DNA from: an uncultured Oscillibacter sp.
Lineage (GTDB): Bacteria; Bacillota; Clostridia; Oscillospirales; Oscillospiraceae
Reading direction: 5' to 3'
Assembly: GCA_947244595.1 (NCBI GenBank)
Contig: CAMXKT010000001.1
Span: forward strand, 1 to 64,000
Length of the DNA: 64,000 nucleotides
Under the pieces are notes generated by a model. The model was not told the origin of the DNA. It was given only the letters and a program-made list of their open reading frames with translations, and did not search any database. Shown here piece after piece: positions 17,652-25,486 of the stretch (position 1 is its first letter; every line of letters begins with the position of its first letter). The translations under genes were made by a program, and so were the position numbers.

Positions 17652-18863
17652 TTACAGTTCGTCGAAGAATTTGTCGTGGATGGCCCGGACCGCCCGATTT
17701 ACATCGGACTCGTCCAGGAGGACGGAGACCCGGATCTCCGAGGTGTTGATCATCTGGATGTTGATGCCCGCCTCATAGAGAGCCTCGAACATTTTGGCGG
17801 CCACGCCGCAGTTGCTCATCAGGCCCACGCCCACGATGGAGACTTTTCCGATCTGGTCGTCGGCCTCGATGTGGTCGAAGCGCAGGGCCTCCTTGTGTTC
17901 GTTGAGGATGGCCTCCACCTCCTGCTGGTCCTTCCGGTGGATGGTAAAGGTGATATCCTTGGTGTCCTCCCGCCCGATGGACTGGAGGATCACGTCCACG
18001 TTGATGTTATGTTTGCTCAGCAGGTCGAAGACCTGGAAGGCGACGCCGGGGTTATGCTGCAGGCCCACCAGGGCCACCCGGGCGATGCTGGTGTCTTTGG
18101 CGACGCCGGCGATGTTGGTCTTTTCCACTTTCGTAACCTCCTTGACTTTCGTGCCGGGCTTCCGCTCCAGGCTGGAAAGCACTTCCAAATTAACTCTGAA
18201 CTTCTTGGCCAGCTCCACGCTGCGGTTATGGAGCACCTGGGCCCCCTGAGAGGCCAGCTCCAGCATCTCGTCGTAGGTGATCTCATCCATCTTCCGGGCC
18301 GTGGGGACAATGCGGGGATCCGCGGTGTACACGCCGTCCACGTCGGTGTAGATCTGGCAGAGATTGGCCCGGAAGGCCGCCGCCAGGGCCACGGCGCTGG
18401 TGTCGGACCCGCCCCGGCCCAGGGTGGTCACGTCCCCGTTCCGGTCCACGCCCTGGAAACCCGTGACGATGACGATGCGGTGCTGGTCCAGCTCCGCCTG
18501 GATGCGCTCGGAGTCGATGCGCTTGATGCGGGCGTCGGCGTGGACGGTGGTGGACTGGATGCCCACCTGCCAGGCCGCCAGGGACACGCAGGGCAGGCCC
18601 ATGGCCTCCAGCGCCATGGCGCACAGGGCCACGGAGATCTGCTCTCCCGTGGACAGGAGCATATCCAGCTCCCGCTTGGAGGCGTTGGGGTTGACCTCCT
18701 TCGCCTTTTCGATGAGATCGTCGGTGGTGTCCCCCTGGGCGGACAGGACCACGATGACGTCGTTGCCCTTGACATAGGTCTCCGCAATAATCCGGGCGAC
18801 ATTTTGGATGCGCTGGGCGTCCCTCACGGAGCTGCCGCCGAATTTCTGTACAATCAAACTCAT
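17652..18863 (-). CDS. lysC: aspartate kinase
   Basis: A 403-residue monofunctional aspartokinase. KFGGSSVRD at the N-terminus is the aspartokinase signature, followed by TGEQISVALCAMALEAMG, VTGFQGVDRNGDVTTLGRGGSDTSAVALAAAFRA and the C-terminal pair of ACT domains (from ~265) that give feedback control by lysine and/or threonine. It makes aspartyl phosphate, the first step to lysine, threonine and methionine. It sits 81 bases downstream of hom on the same strand. A TATAAT (18925-18930, minus strand) in that gap may give it an extra promoter. Confidence 0.95.
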   Translation of the reverse strand: MSLIVQKFGGSSVRDAQRIQNVARIIAETYVKGNDVIVVLSAQGDTTDDLIEKAKEVNPNASKRELDMLLSTGEQISVALCAMALEAMGLPCVSLAAWQVGIQSTTVHADARIKRIDSERIQAELDQHRIVIVTGFQGVDRNGDVTTLGRGGSDTSAVALAAAFRANLCQIYTDVDGVYTADPRIVPTARKMDEITYDEMLELASQGAQVLHNRSVELAKKFRVNLEVLSSLERKPGTKVKEVTKVEKTNIAGVAKDTSIARVALVGLQHNPGVAFQVFDLLSKHNINVDVILQSIGREDTKDITFTIHRKDQQEVEAILNEHKEALRFDHIEADDQIGKVSIVGVGLMSNCGVAAKMFEALYEAGINIQMINTSEIRVSVLLDESDVNRAVRAIHDKFFDEL

Positions 18864-18944
18864 GTGTCTGTCTTCCTTTTCCGCTTGAAATCAGGTTGGA
18901 CGGGGAAGGCGCTCTCCCCGCTCTATTATATGCGGCGCGCCGCG

Positions 18945-20141
18945 TCAGGCGTCCAGAACCCGCATGCAGGCCAGCACGTTCAAGGAGCGGGACTGCTGGG
19001 CCGCGTCGGCCCCGCTGAGAGGGTCGGTCAAAAAGGCGGTCTCGCCGTCCTCGCTGAGGACCTCCACCTGTCCGAAGGCCAGGGCCGCGTCGGTGAGGCT
19101 GCCCTCAATGCGGAAGTAATGCCGGGTCTTCAGGGCCGAGGGCTCCTGGAAGCCCGCCGTGTCCGCCGACCAGCCGATCTCCTCCCGCTTGGGACTGGCC
19201 TGGAGGCACTCCATCACGTCCGCTACGCAGGCCGACGCCGTGGGCAGCTCCCCGGCCCCCCGGCCGTAGAACATCACCTCGCCGGTGGCGTTGCCCCGGA
19301 CCATGACCGCGTTGAACACATCCTCCACGTTGGCCATGGGGTTGTCCTCGGGGATCAGATGGGGGGCGACATAGGCCGTCCGCCCCCCGCCGGGGAGGCG
19401 TACCGCCCGCCCCAGCAGTTTGATCCGGTAGCCCGCCCGTTGGGCGATCTTCACGTCCCGGAGGCTCAGCTTGCTGATGCCCTCCATGGGCACCTGCTCC
19501 GGGTCAATCTGGCTGCCGAAAGCCAAGTCCCCCAGGATGCAGATCTTCCGCCCCGCGTCGATGCCCTCCACGTCGGCGGTGGGGTCCGCCTCGGCGTAGC
19601 CCTTGGCCTGGGCCTCCCGGAGGGCGTCGGAGAAAAAGGCCCCGGTGCGGACCATCCGGGTGAGGATATAGTTGGTGGTTCCATTTAAGATGCCGTAGAC
19701 CTCGTCGATGCGGTTGGCCGCCATGCACTGGGTCAGGGGATGGAGCACCGGGATACCTCCGCCCACGCTGGCCTCGAAGAGGTAGCTGACGTTCTTCCGC
19801 CTGGCCAGGGCCAGGAGCTCGCAGCCCTTCTCCGCCACCAGCTGCTTGTTGGCGGTGACCACATGCTTTCCGGCGGCCAGGGCCCGTTTCGTGTACTCGT
19901 AGGCCGCCTCCACGCCGCCGATGGTCTCCACCACCACCCGGATGTCGTCGTCCTCCTCGATCTTTTGAAAGTCGTCGGTCATCAGCTGGCGGTAGGGCCC
20001 GTCTTTAAAATGCCGGACCAGCACGCTCTTCACCTGTAAGGGCTCCCCCAGCTTCCGTTCGATCTGCCGGGCGTTCTCCGCCACCACCTTGGCAACGCCG
20101 GTGCCCACGGTGCCCAGGCCCAGGATCGCAATCTGTATCAT
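18945..20141 (-). CDS. hom: homoserine dehydrogenase
   Basis: 398 residues of a monofunctional enzyme. IAILGLGTVGTGVAKVV (residues 3-19) binds NAD(P); VETIGGVEAAYEYTKRALAAGKHVVTANKQLVAEKG, GGGIPVLHPLTQ and LNGTTNYILTRM are the catalytic core, with Lys in AKGYAEADPTADVEGIDAGRK. A C-terminal ACT domain (from ~325) is present. It reduces aspartate semialdehyde to homoserine. It follows the ACT regulator by 19 bases and leads into lysC. Confidence 0.95.
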   Translation of the reverse strand: MIQIAILGLGTVGTGVAKVVAENARQIERKLGEPLQVKSVLVRHFKDGPYRQLMTDDFQKIEEDDDIRVVVETIGGVEAAYEYTKRALAAGKHVVTANKQLVAEKGCELLALARRKNVSYLFEASVGGGIPVLHPLTQCMAANRIDEVYGILNGTTNYILTRMVRTGAFFSDALREAQAKGYAEADPTADVEGIDAGRKICILGDLAFGSQIDPEQVPMEGISKLSLRDVKIAQRAGYRIKLLGRAVRLPGGGRTAYVAPHLIPEDNPMANVEDVFNAVMVRGNATGEVMFYGRGAGELPTASACVADVMECLQASPKREEIGWSADTAGFQEPSALKTRHYFRIEGSLTDAALAFGQVEVLSEDGETAFLTDPLSGADAAQQSRSLNVLACMRVLDA

Positions 20142-20160
20142 CTCAATAAACCTCTCTCTG

Positions 20161-20601
20161 TCAACCAGCCAAAATCTCGAATTTCAGCACGCCTTCCAAG
20201 GCGGTCACGTCCCCCATCAGCTGTTCCAGGGACTCCGAAAGGCCGCTGGTCTCGGCGGAGATGGTCACCGCCGCGCAGCCGTTGGTGGGGATGCTCTGGT
20301 TGATGGTCAGGATATTGGCTCCGGAGGCGGCGAACACCGCCAGCACGCCGGAGAGCACCCCCGCCACGTCCTTGAGCATGGCGTAGAAAGTGATGATGTG
20401 TTCCGCCTTCATGTCGTTGAAGGGCTGGACGGAGTCCTTATATTTATAGAAAGCGCTGCGGCTGATGCCCGCCAGCTTTGTGGCCGCGCCCACGGTGTCC
20501 GCCTCTCCGGTCTGCATCATCCGCTTGGCCTCCGCCACCTTGACGAAGATCTCCGGCAGCGCCTCCGCCGCCACAATGTAGTACTTGATCGCCTTTGCCA
20601 T
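20161..20601 (-). CDS. UPF0735 ACT-domain regulator
   Basis: A 146-residue protein. An N-terminal helix-turn-helix-like part (VAEAKRMMQTGEADTVGAATKLAGISRSAFYKYKDSV) precedes an ACT domain (FYAMLKDVAGVLSGVLAVFAASGANILTINQSI). UPF0735 proteins usually lie beside hom or prephenate dehydratase and are thought to sense an amino acid and act on transcription or on the enzyme. AAGGAGG, six bases before the ATG, fixes the start; the frame extends 90 codons upward without support. It is the first gene of the hom-lysC operon. Confidence 0.88.
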   Translation of the reverse strand: MAKAIKYYIVAAEALPEIFVKVAEAKRMMQTGEADTVGAATKLAGISRSAFYKYKDSVQPFNDMKAEHIITFYAMLKDVAGVLSGVLAVFAASGANILTINQSIPTNGCAAVTISAETSGLSESLEQLMGDVTALEGVLKFEILAG

Positions 20602-20918
20602 CTCGCCCTCCTTGCCCGCCGTTCTCCGGCCCAGTCCGCCTGTTGCGGTCATTTGTCCTTCCAGCATGGTAGCACATTTTCCGCCGCCGTGCAACTGTCG
20701 GAATCGGGAAAACTTCCGGAAAAATGTCCCCTCCCGGTGGGCAAAATGCCGGGGACTCCCGGCGGAACAGCTTGCCGGGAAATGAATATTCATCCAAATA
20801 TTCATCCTCCTTACAACGTGAAACCTGAAAAATGCACAAAGGTCCCAGGCTGTTCCGGGATTTTTCGGCAATTCTGGAGAAATGCGCCAAATAAATATGC
20901 ACGGCTTCTGAAAAAGTA
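20602..20918. promoter_or_regulatory. intergenic region with an ARG-box-like repeat
   Basis: About 320 bases between divergent transcription units. The clearest element is ATGAATATTCAT (20782-20793), a perfect 12-bp palindrome, followed by AAATATTCAT, which resembles an arginine-repressor box (TGAAT...ATTCA) but with irregular spacing. It lies upstream of the amino-acid ABC transporter. ArgR control is a guess; no argR gene is in the window. Confidence 0.35.
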
Positions 20919-20947
20919 TTGACAGATGGACCGGAGCGTGCTAAGGT
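20919..20947 (+). promoter_or_regulatory. promoter of the amino-acid ABC transporter operon
   Basis: TTGACA (20919-20924), 17 bases, TAAGGT (20942-20947). Confidence 0.6.
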
Positions 20948-20952
20948 AGCCA

Positions 20953-21028
20953 CAGTCCGCGGGGGAAACCGCCTCCCGGCGCTTTGAAACCAGCGCCCGG
21001 TTCGCCGGGCAAAGACTTTGCATGAAAA
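20953..21028 (+). promoter_or_regulatory. GC-rich structured 5' leader
   Basis: The transcript leader before the binding-protein gene holds at least two adjacent hairpins: a stem GGCGCT/AGCGCC at about 20977-20996, and GCCCGG-TTCG-CCGGGC with a UUCG tetraloop at about 20995-21010. A further G-rich/C-rich pairing precedes them. No known riboswitch class was recognised. Confidence 0.4.
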
Positions 21029-21041
21029 GGATGATTGTATC

Positions 21042-21899
21042 ATGAAGAAGTTTATGACTCTGCTTCTGGCCCTGGCCATGGTCCTGAGCCTGGCCGCCTG
21101 CGGCGGCGGAGACAAGCCCGCCGACACCTCCGCTCCCGCCGATACCTCCGCGCCTGCCGACACCTCCGCCCCGGCGGACACCGGCTCCGACGCCGCGGCC
21201 TTCACCACCGTGGAAGAGGGCAAGCTCCACATGTCCACCAACGCGGCCTTCCCTCCCTATGAGATGACCACCGACGCCGGCGGTTTCGAGGGCATCGATG
21301 TGGAAGTGGCCGGGGCCATCGCCGAGAAGCTGGGCCTGGAGCTGGTGGTGGACGACATGGGCTTCGACGCGGCCCTGACCGCCGTCCAGACCGGACAGAG
21401 CGACATCGCCATGGCGGGCATCACCGTCAGCGAGGAACGCCAGCAGGTCATGGACTTCTCCGACACCTACGCCACCGGCGTTCAGGTGGTCATCGTCAAG
21501 GAGGACGGCCCCGTCCAGTCCCTGGACGACCTCAGCAGCGTGGAAATGATCGGCTGCCAGAAAGCCACCACCGGCTATATCTACTGTTCCGACACCCCGG
21601 AGAACGGCGGCTACGGAGAGGACCACGTCACCGCCTTTGACACCGGCGCCCTGGCCGTCATGGCCCTGGTGAACGGACAGGTGGACGCGGTGGTCATCGA
21701 CAACGAGCCCGCCAAGAGCTTTGTGGCCGAAAACGAGGGATTGAAGATCCTGGACACCGAGTTCGCCGTGGAGGACTACGCTATCGGCCTGGCCAAGGGG
21801 AACACCGCCCTGCTGGACGCCGTCAACGCCGCTATGGCGGAGCTGAAGGCCGACGGGACCTTCCAGGCCATCGTAGACAAGTATATCACCGCTGCGTAA
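21042..21899 (+). CDS. amino-acid ABC transporter substrate-binding lipoprotein
   Basis: 285 residues. MKKFMTLLLALAMVLSLAACGGG is a lipoprotein signal with lipobox LAAC, so the mature protein is tethered at its Cys outside the membrane. A linker with repeated Ala-Asp-Thr-Ser-Ala-Pro units follows, then a SBP family 3 domain (FPPYEMTTDAGGFEGIDVEVAGAIAEKLGLEL, GQSDIAMAGITVSEERQQVMDFS). The family binds polar amino acids; the exact ligand is unknown. The start at 21042 follows AAAGGATGAT; an earlier ATG would spoil the signal peptide. A hairpin separates it from the permease, which fits higher expression of the binding protein. Confidence 0.92.
   Translation: MKKFMTLLLALAMVLSLAACGGGDKPADTSAPADTSAPADTSAPADTGSDAAAFTTVEEGKLHMSTNAAFPPYEMTTDAGGFEGIDVEVAGAIAEKLGLELVVDDMGFDAALTAVQTGQSDIAMAGITVSEERQQVMDFSDTYATGVQVVIVKEDGPVQSLDDLSSVEMIGCQKATTGYIYCSDTPENGGYGEDHVTAFDTGALAVMALVNGQVDAVVIDNEPAKSFVAENEGLKILDTEFAVEDYAIGLAKGNTALLDAVNAAMAELKADGTFQAIVDKYITAA
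21118..21186 (+). repeat. short in-gene tandem repeat (lipoprotein linker)
   Basis: Four degenerate units coding for Ala-Asp-Thr-(Ser-Ala-Pro), each 18 bases. They form the flexible linker after the lipid anchor. Confidence 0.75.
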
Positions 21900-21908
21900 G
21901 CGTATCCC

Positions 21909-21940
21909 AAAAGGGCGGTCCCAGAAGACCGCCCTTTTCC
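21909..21940 (+). terminator. intercistronic attenuating hairpin
   Basis: A perfect 12-bp stem (21909-21920 with 21927-21938) and six-base loop; the U-run is the last part of the stem. It lies between the binding protein and permease genes and probably lets only part of the transcripts through. Confidence 0.65.
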
Positions 21941-21980
21941 AGTTTCCCCTACTGTGTGAAATAGAGAAAGGAGGCCCCCC

Positions 21981-22712
21981 ATGTTCCAATCGCTCATTGA
22001 CTGGCTGGACCGCATCGGGCCCCGGCTGCAAAGGGCTTTCATCGAGGGCGACCGCTGGAAGCTCTACCTCCAGGGTCTGGGCACCACCATGGAGCTGACC
22101 GTCATCGCCCTGATCTTCGGCGTGCTGCTGGGCCTGATCGTGGCCGTCATCCGCTCCGCCCATGACCAGCAGCGCATCGGCCGCAGGAACTTCGTGCTGG
22201 GTGTTCTGAACGTCCTCTGCCAGATCTACACCACCGTCATCCGGGGCACGCCCATGCTGGTGCAGCTGTTCATCTGGACCTTCGTCATCTTCCCCACCCA
22301 GCGGAACAAGGTTTTGGTTGCTTTCATCGGCCTGGGAGTCAACTCCGGGGCGTATGTGGCCGAGATCATCCGGGGCGGCCTCATGAGCGTAGACGCGGGC
22401 CAGTCCGAGGCGGGCCGGTCCCTGGGCCTGGGGTACTTCGACACCATGCGCTTCATCGTCATCCCCCAGGCGTTCAAGAACATTCTGCCGTCTCTCGGCA
22501 ACGAGTTCATCACTCTATTTAAGGACACCTCCCTGGCCCAGGCCATCGGCGGCGCGGAGATGCTCTACTACGCCAGCACCATCGGCGGCCGGACCTTCGA
22601 CTACATGCCCCCGCTGCTGGGCATCGCCGCCATGTACTTAGCCATTGTCATCGTCTTTACCTGGCTCCAGGGAAGGCTTGAAAGGAGGCTGCGGGAAAGT
22701 GATCGACGTTAA
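21981..22712 (+). CDS. amino-acid ABC transporter permease
   Basis: 243 residues with about five membrane helices and the HisM-type pattern: [40 protein letters not shown], and the cytoplasmic EAA loop [47 protein letters not shown]. It forms the channel with the ATPase encoded next, whose gene overlaps its end by 14 bases. AAAGGAGG precedes the start. Confidence 0.93.
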   Translation: MFQSLIDWLDRIGPRLQRAFIEGDRWKLYLQGLGTTMELTVIALIFGVLLGLIVAVIRSAHDQQRIGRRNFVLGVLNVLCQIYTTVIRGTPMLVQLFIWTFVIFPTQRNKVLVAFIGLGVNSGAYVAEIIRGGLMSVDAGQSEAGRSLGLGYFDTMRFIVIPQAFKNILPSLGNEFITLFKDTSLAQAIGGAEMLYYASTIGGRTFDYMPPLLGIAAMYLAIVIVFTWLQGRLERRLRESDRR

Positions 22713-23421
22713 AAACCTATCCAAGTCCTTCGGGGATCATCTGGTGCTGGACGACATCTCCCAGCACATCTACCCCGGGGAAAAGGTAGTGGTCATTGGG
22801 CCCTCCGGCTCCGGAAAGTCCACTTTCCTGCGGTGCCTGAACCTGCTGGAGACTCCCAGCGCGGGGACCATCTCCTTTCAGGGCACCGTCATCACGGACC
22901 CCAAGGTGAAGATCGACCAGGTGCGCCAGCAGATGGGCATGGTCTTCCAGCACTTCAACCTGTTCCCCAACATGACCATCCGGAAGAACATCACCCTGGC
23001 TCCGGTGCGCACGGGCCTCATGAAGCAGGAGGAGGCCGACGAACTGGCGGGCCATCTGCTCCAGCGGGTGGACCTGACGGATAAGGCGGACGCCTACCCC
23101 AGCCAGCTTTCCGGCGGACAGAAGCAGCGGGTGGCCATTGTCCGGGCCCTGGCCATGCGGCCCAAGCTGATGCTCTTCGACGAGCCCACCTCCGCCCTGG
23201 ACCCGGAGATGGTGGGCGAGGTGCTGGACGTGATGAAGGAGCTGGCCCGGGACGGCATGACCATGGTGGTGGTGACCCACGAGATGGGCTTCGCCCGGGA
23301 GGTGGGCAGCCGGGTGCTGTTCATGGCCGACGGGAAGGTCCTGGAGGAGGCTCCTCCGGCGGAGCTCTTCGGGGCCCCCAAGCACGCCAGACTGCAAGAT
23401 TTCCTCAGCAAGGTTCTGTAA
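22699..23421 (+). CDS. amino-acid ABC transporter ATP-binding protein
   Basis: 240 residues. Walker [10 protein letters not shown] (~35), Q-loop [13 protein letters not shown], signature [11 protein letters not shown], Walker [16 protein letters not shown] and H-loop [10 protein letters not shown] are all intact, as in GlnQ/HisP. The GTG at 22699 is the start: AAAGGAGG is ten bases upstream and inside the permease gene. An ATG 18 codons earlier would add a non-homologous extension. A strong terminator closes the operon. Confidence 0.93.
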   Translation: MIDVKNLSKSFGDHLVLDDISQHIYPGEKVVVIGPSGSGKSTFLRCLNLLETPSAGTISFQGTVITDPKVKIDQVRQQMGMVFQHFNLFPNMTIRKNITLAPVRTGLMKQEEADELAGHLLQRVDLTDKADAYPSQLSGGQKQRVAIVRALAMRPKLMLFDEPTSALDPEMVGEVLDVMKELARDGMTMVVVTHEMGFAREVGSRVLFMADGKVLEEAPPAELFGAPKHARLQDFLSKVL

Positions 23422-23424
23422 ACG

Positions 23425-23466
23425 AGCAAGCCCTCCGGCAGACCGCCGGAGGGCTTGCTTTTTATT
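23425..23466. terminator. strong bidirectional terminator
   Basis: A perfect 15-bp stem (23425-23439 with 23445-23459), five-base loop, TTTTTATTT. It is shared by the convergent ABC operon and upp. Confidence 0.92.
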
Positions 23467-24094
23467 TCGTTCCGAAGATCCGGTCCCCCGCGTCTCCCAG
23501 GCCGGGGACGATGTAGCCGTTTTCATTCAGCCGCTCGTCCACCGCGCCGCAGTAGATGTCCACGTCCGGATGGGCCCTCTGGATGCGCTCGATACCCTTC
23601 GGCGCCGCCAGGAGGACCATCAGCTTGATGGTGGTGCAGCCGTATTCCTTCATGAACCCGATGGCCGCCTCGGCGCTGCCGCCGGTGGCCAGCATGGGAT
23701 CCACGATCAGGACCTCCCGCTCCGCCACGTCCTTGGGCATCTTGCAGAAGTACTTCACCGGCTCCAAGGTCTCCTCGTTCCGGTAGAGGCCGATGTGCCC
23801 CACCCGAGCGGAGGGCACCATCCTGAGCACGCCGTCCACCAGGCCCAGGCCCGCCCGGAGAATAGGCACCACGGCGAACTTCTTCCCCTTGAGCATGGGG
23901 GCGGTGGTCTTGCAGATGGGGGTCTCCACCTCGCAGGTGGTCAGGGGCAGGTCCCGGGTGGCCTCATAGGTGATGAGCATGCCGATCTCGGAGACCAGCT
24001 CCCGGAAGTCCTTGACGCTGGTGTTCTTGTCCCGGAGGATGGTCAGCTTGTGGGCTACCAGGGGATGGTCCATGACGTGTACTTTTCCGCTCAT
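23462..24094 (-). CDS. upp: uracil phosphoribosyltransferase
   Basis: A 210-residue enzyme of standard length: [60 protein letters not shown], the PRPP-binding [14 protein letters not shown], and the uracil-specific C-terminus [18 protein letters not shown]. It salvages uracil to UMP with PRPP. AAGGAG is eight bases before the ATG at 24094; the frame upstream of that has no such site. Confidence 0.97.
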   Translation of the reverse strand: MSGKVHVMDHPLVAHKLTILRDKNTSVKDFRELVSEIGMLITYEATRDLPLTTCEVETPICKTTAPMLKGKKFAVVPILRAGLGLVDGVLRMVPSARVGHIGLYRNEETLEPVKYFCKMPKDVAEREVLIVDPMLATGGSAEAAIGFMKEYGCTTIKLMVLLAAPKGIERIQRAHPDVDIYCGAVDERLNENGYIVPGLGDAGDRIFGTK

Positions 24095-24206
24095 AAAAAC
24101 GCTCCTTTTATGTGAAATTGAAAGGCTCCCAACAAGAAAAAACGACGTTGCCGTCGCTCCGGCCTGGTTCATCACCAGACAATCAGAGCGGACCTAAAGT
24201 TCCTTT

Positions 24207-24234
24207 GGTTACTTTCCTTTCAAGGAAAGTAACC
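24207..24234. other. perfect inverted repeat over the tsaB stop region
   Basis: GGTTACTTTCCTT-TC-AAGGAAAGTAACC (13-bp arms, 24207-24219 and 24222-24234). The left arm contains the last coding bases and stop of tsaB on the minus strand. The two-base loop makes a real RNA hairpin tight, and no U-run follows, so a simple terminator is doubtful. Short palindromes of this kind can be repeated extragenic elements. Confidence 0.55.
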
Positions 24235-24907
24235 TCTCGGCCTGAGGGGGCCGCAGGTACACCGGGGCCAGCTCCTGGGCCGTAACCAGGCCGCCGTTTT
24301 TCGCCAGCTCCTCCGCCTCCAGGGCGACGGAGACGGCGTTCTCCTTCACCAGATGGGCCGGGGCCAGGCGGCAGGGCACCCCCGCCGCCGTCAAAAAGTC
24401 GTAGGTCATCCGCCCCCCGTCCCCCAGAACAGTCTTGGGCCTGGGGTCGTTTCTCAGCTCCTCCGCCAGGTCGGAAAGGGCGATGGCCCGATCCTCCGTC
24501 AAACGGGTGAGGCATCCGTCTCTCGCCTCGAAGAGGGCGTTGTAGACCTGCTGCCGCCGGGCGTCCATGGCGCAGACCACCGGTCCGTCCACAAACGCCG
24601 CGTTCCAGGCCAGGGCCGCCAGGGTGGACACCTGAACGCAGGGCTTGTCCGCCGCCCAGGCCAGTCCCTTGGCGGCGGAAACGCCGATCCGGACCCCGGT
24701 GAAGGATCCCGGCCCCGCCGAAACAGCCACGGCGTCCAGATCCGCCGGGGTCATGTCCGTATTCTTGAAAAGAAGCTCCACCAGGGGCATCAGGGTCCGG
24801 CTGTGGGTCAGCCCCGTGTCCTGAAAGGCCGCGGCCAGGACCTTCCCATCCTCCGTGATGGCGGCGGAGACGGCCTTGGCGGCGGTCTCCAGGGCTAGAA
24901 TCCTCAT
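24209..24907 (-). CDS. tsaB: tRNA threonylcarbamoyladenosine biosynthesis protein TsaB
   Basis: 232 residues starting MRILALETAAKAVSAAI, the ASKHA-fold entry of TsaB, with FKNTDMTPADLDAVAVSAGPGSFTGVRIGVSAAKGLAWA as its diagnostic core. With TsaD, TsaE and TsaC it makes the t6A37 modification of ANN-decoding tRNAs. The ATG overlaps the tsaE stop by four bases. An upstream in-frame extension to 25033 lies wholly inside tsaE and is rejected. Confidence 0.95.
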   Translation of the reverse strand: MRILALETAAKAVSAAITEDGKVLAAAFQDTGLTHSRTLMPLVELLFKNTDMTPADLDAVAVSAGPGSFTGVRIGVSAAKGLAWAADKPCVQVSTLAALAWNAAFVDGPVVCAMDARRQQVYNALFEARDGCLTRLTEDRAIALSDLAEELRNDPRPKTVLGDGGRMTYDFLTAAGVPCRLAPAHLVKENAVSVALEAEELAKNGGLVTAQELAPVYLRPPQAERLLSLKGK

Positions 24908-25335
24908 ACCGGCCCCACTCCTTCCACGGCGATGACCCGCCAGTTCTCGTTTTCCGGGCACCGGGCGATGGACACGGTGACGGCGTCCTCCGGCAAGGCC
25001 TCCTCCACCCGCTCGCTCCACTCCACGGCGCACACACCCCCCCGGTCCAAGTAGTCCTCCCAGCCGATGTCAAAGAGGTCCTCCGCCCCCTCCAGGCGGT
25101 ACATGTCGAAGTGGAACAGGGGCAGGCCGCTCCCCCCGTACTCGTTGACGATGGTGAAGGTGGGGCTGGTCACCCGGCCCTCGTACCCCAGGCCCCGGGC
25201 CAATCCCCGGGTGAAGGCCGTCTTTCCCATGCCCAGACTCCCCCGGTAGGCCACCACGGCCCCGGGACCCAGGGCGGCAGCCAGGCGGCGGCCCAGGTCC
25301 TCGGTCTCCGCCTCGCTGTGGGTGATGTAGTCCAT
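24904..25335 (-). CDS. tsaE: tRNA threonylcarbamoyladenosine biosynthesis ATPase TsaE
   Basis: 143 residues with the P-loop GSLGMGKTAFTRGLARGLG near residue 32, VTSPTFTIVNEY, LFHFDMYRL and VCAVEWSERVEEALPEDAVTV, the whole TsaE pattern. It powers the t6A synthesis cycle. First gene of the tsaE-tsaB pair, with AAAGGAGG before the ATG and a promoter divergent from rodA. Confidence 0.96.
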   Translation of the reverse strand: MDYITHSEAETEDLGRRLAAALGPGAVVAYRGSLGMGKTAFTRGLARGLGYEGRVTSPTFTIVNEYGGSGLPLFHFDMYRLEGAEDLFDIGWEDYLDRGGVCAVEWSERVEEALPEDAVTVSIARCPENENWRVIAVEGVGPV

Positions 25336-25373
25336 GGGCGGGCCTCCTTTCCGTGTCCTTCTGAAATCAACTC

Positions 25374-25402
25374 AGTATACCACACTTTGAACAGTGTGTA
25401 AA
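25374..25402 (-). promoter_or_regulatory. promoter of tsaE-tsaB
   Basis: On the minus strand TTTACA (25397-25402), 17 bases, TATACT (25374-25379). The spacer and -35 overlap an imperfect palindrome, CACACTTTGAACAGTGTG at 25381-25398. Confidence 0.65.
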
Positions 25403-25417
25403 AACAAATTTTCATCG

Positions 25418-25446
25418 TTTACAGGTTTTTTGATTTGTGATACAAT
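25418..25446 (+). promoter_or_regulatory. promoter of rodA/ftsW-like gene
   Basis: TTTACA (25418-25423), 17 bases, TACAAT (25441-25446), back to back with the tsaE promoter and 15 bases away from it. Confidence 0.65.
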
Positions 25447-25486
25447 GTCTTGACCTCGTACAAGCCCGGACCCTAAGGAGCGTATC

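Noticed and set aside
17676..19688. 670-codon plus-strand frame opposite lysC and hom
   Set aside because: Antisense shadow of two well-known genes.
21118..21186. Short tandem repeats resembling a CRISPR or minisatellite
   Set aside because: They are 18-base in-frame units coding for a Pro/Ala linker, with no spacers.
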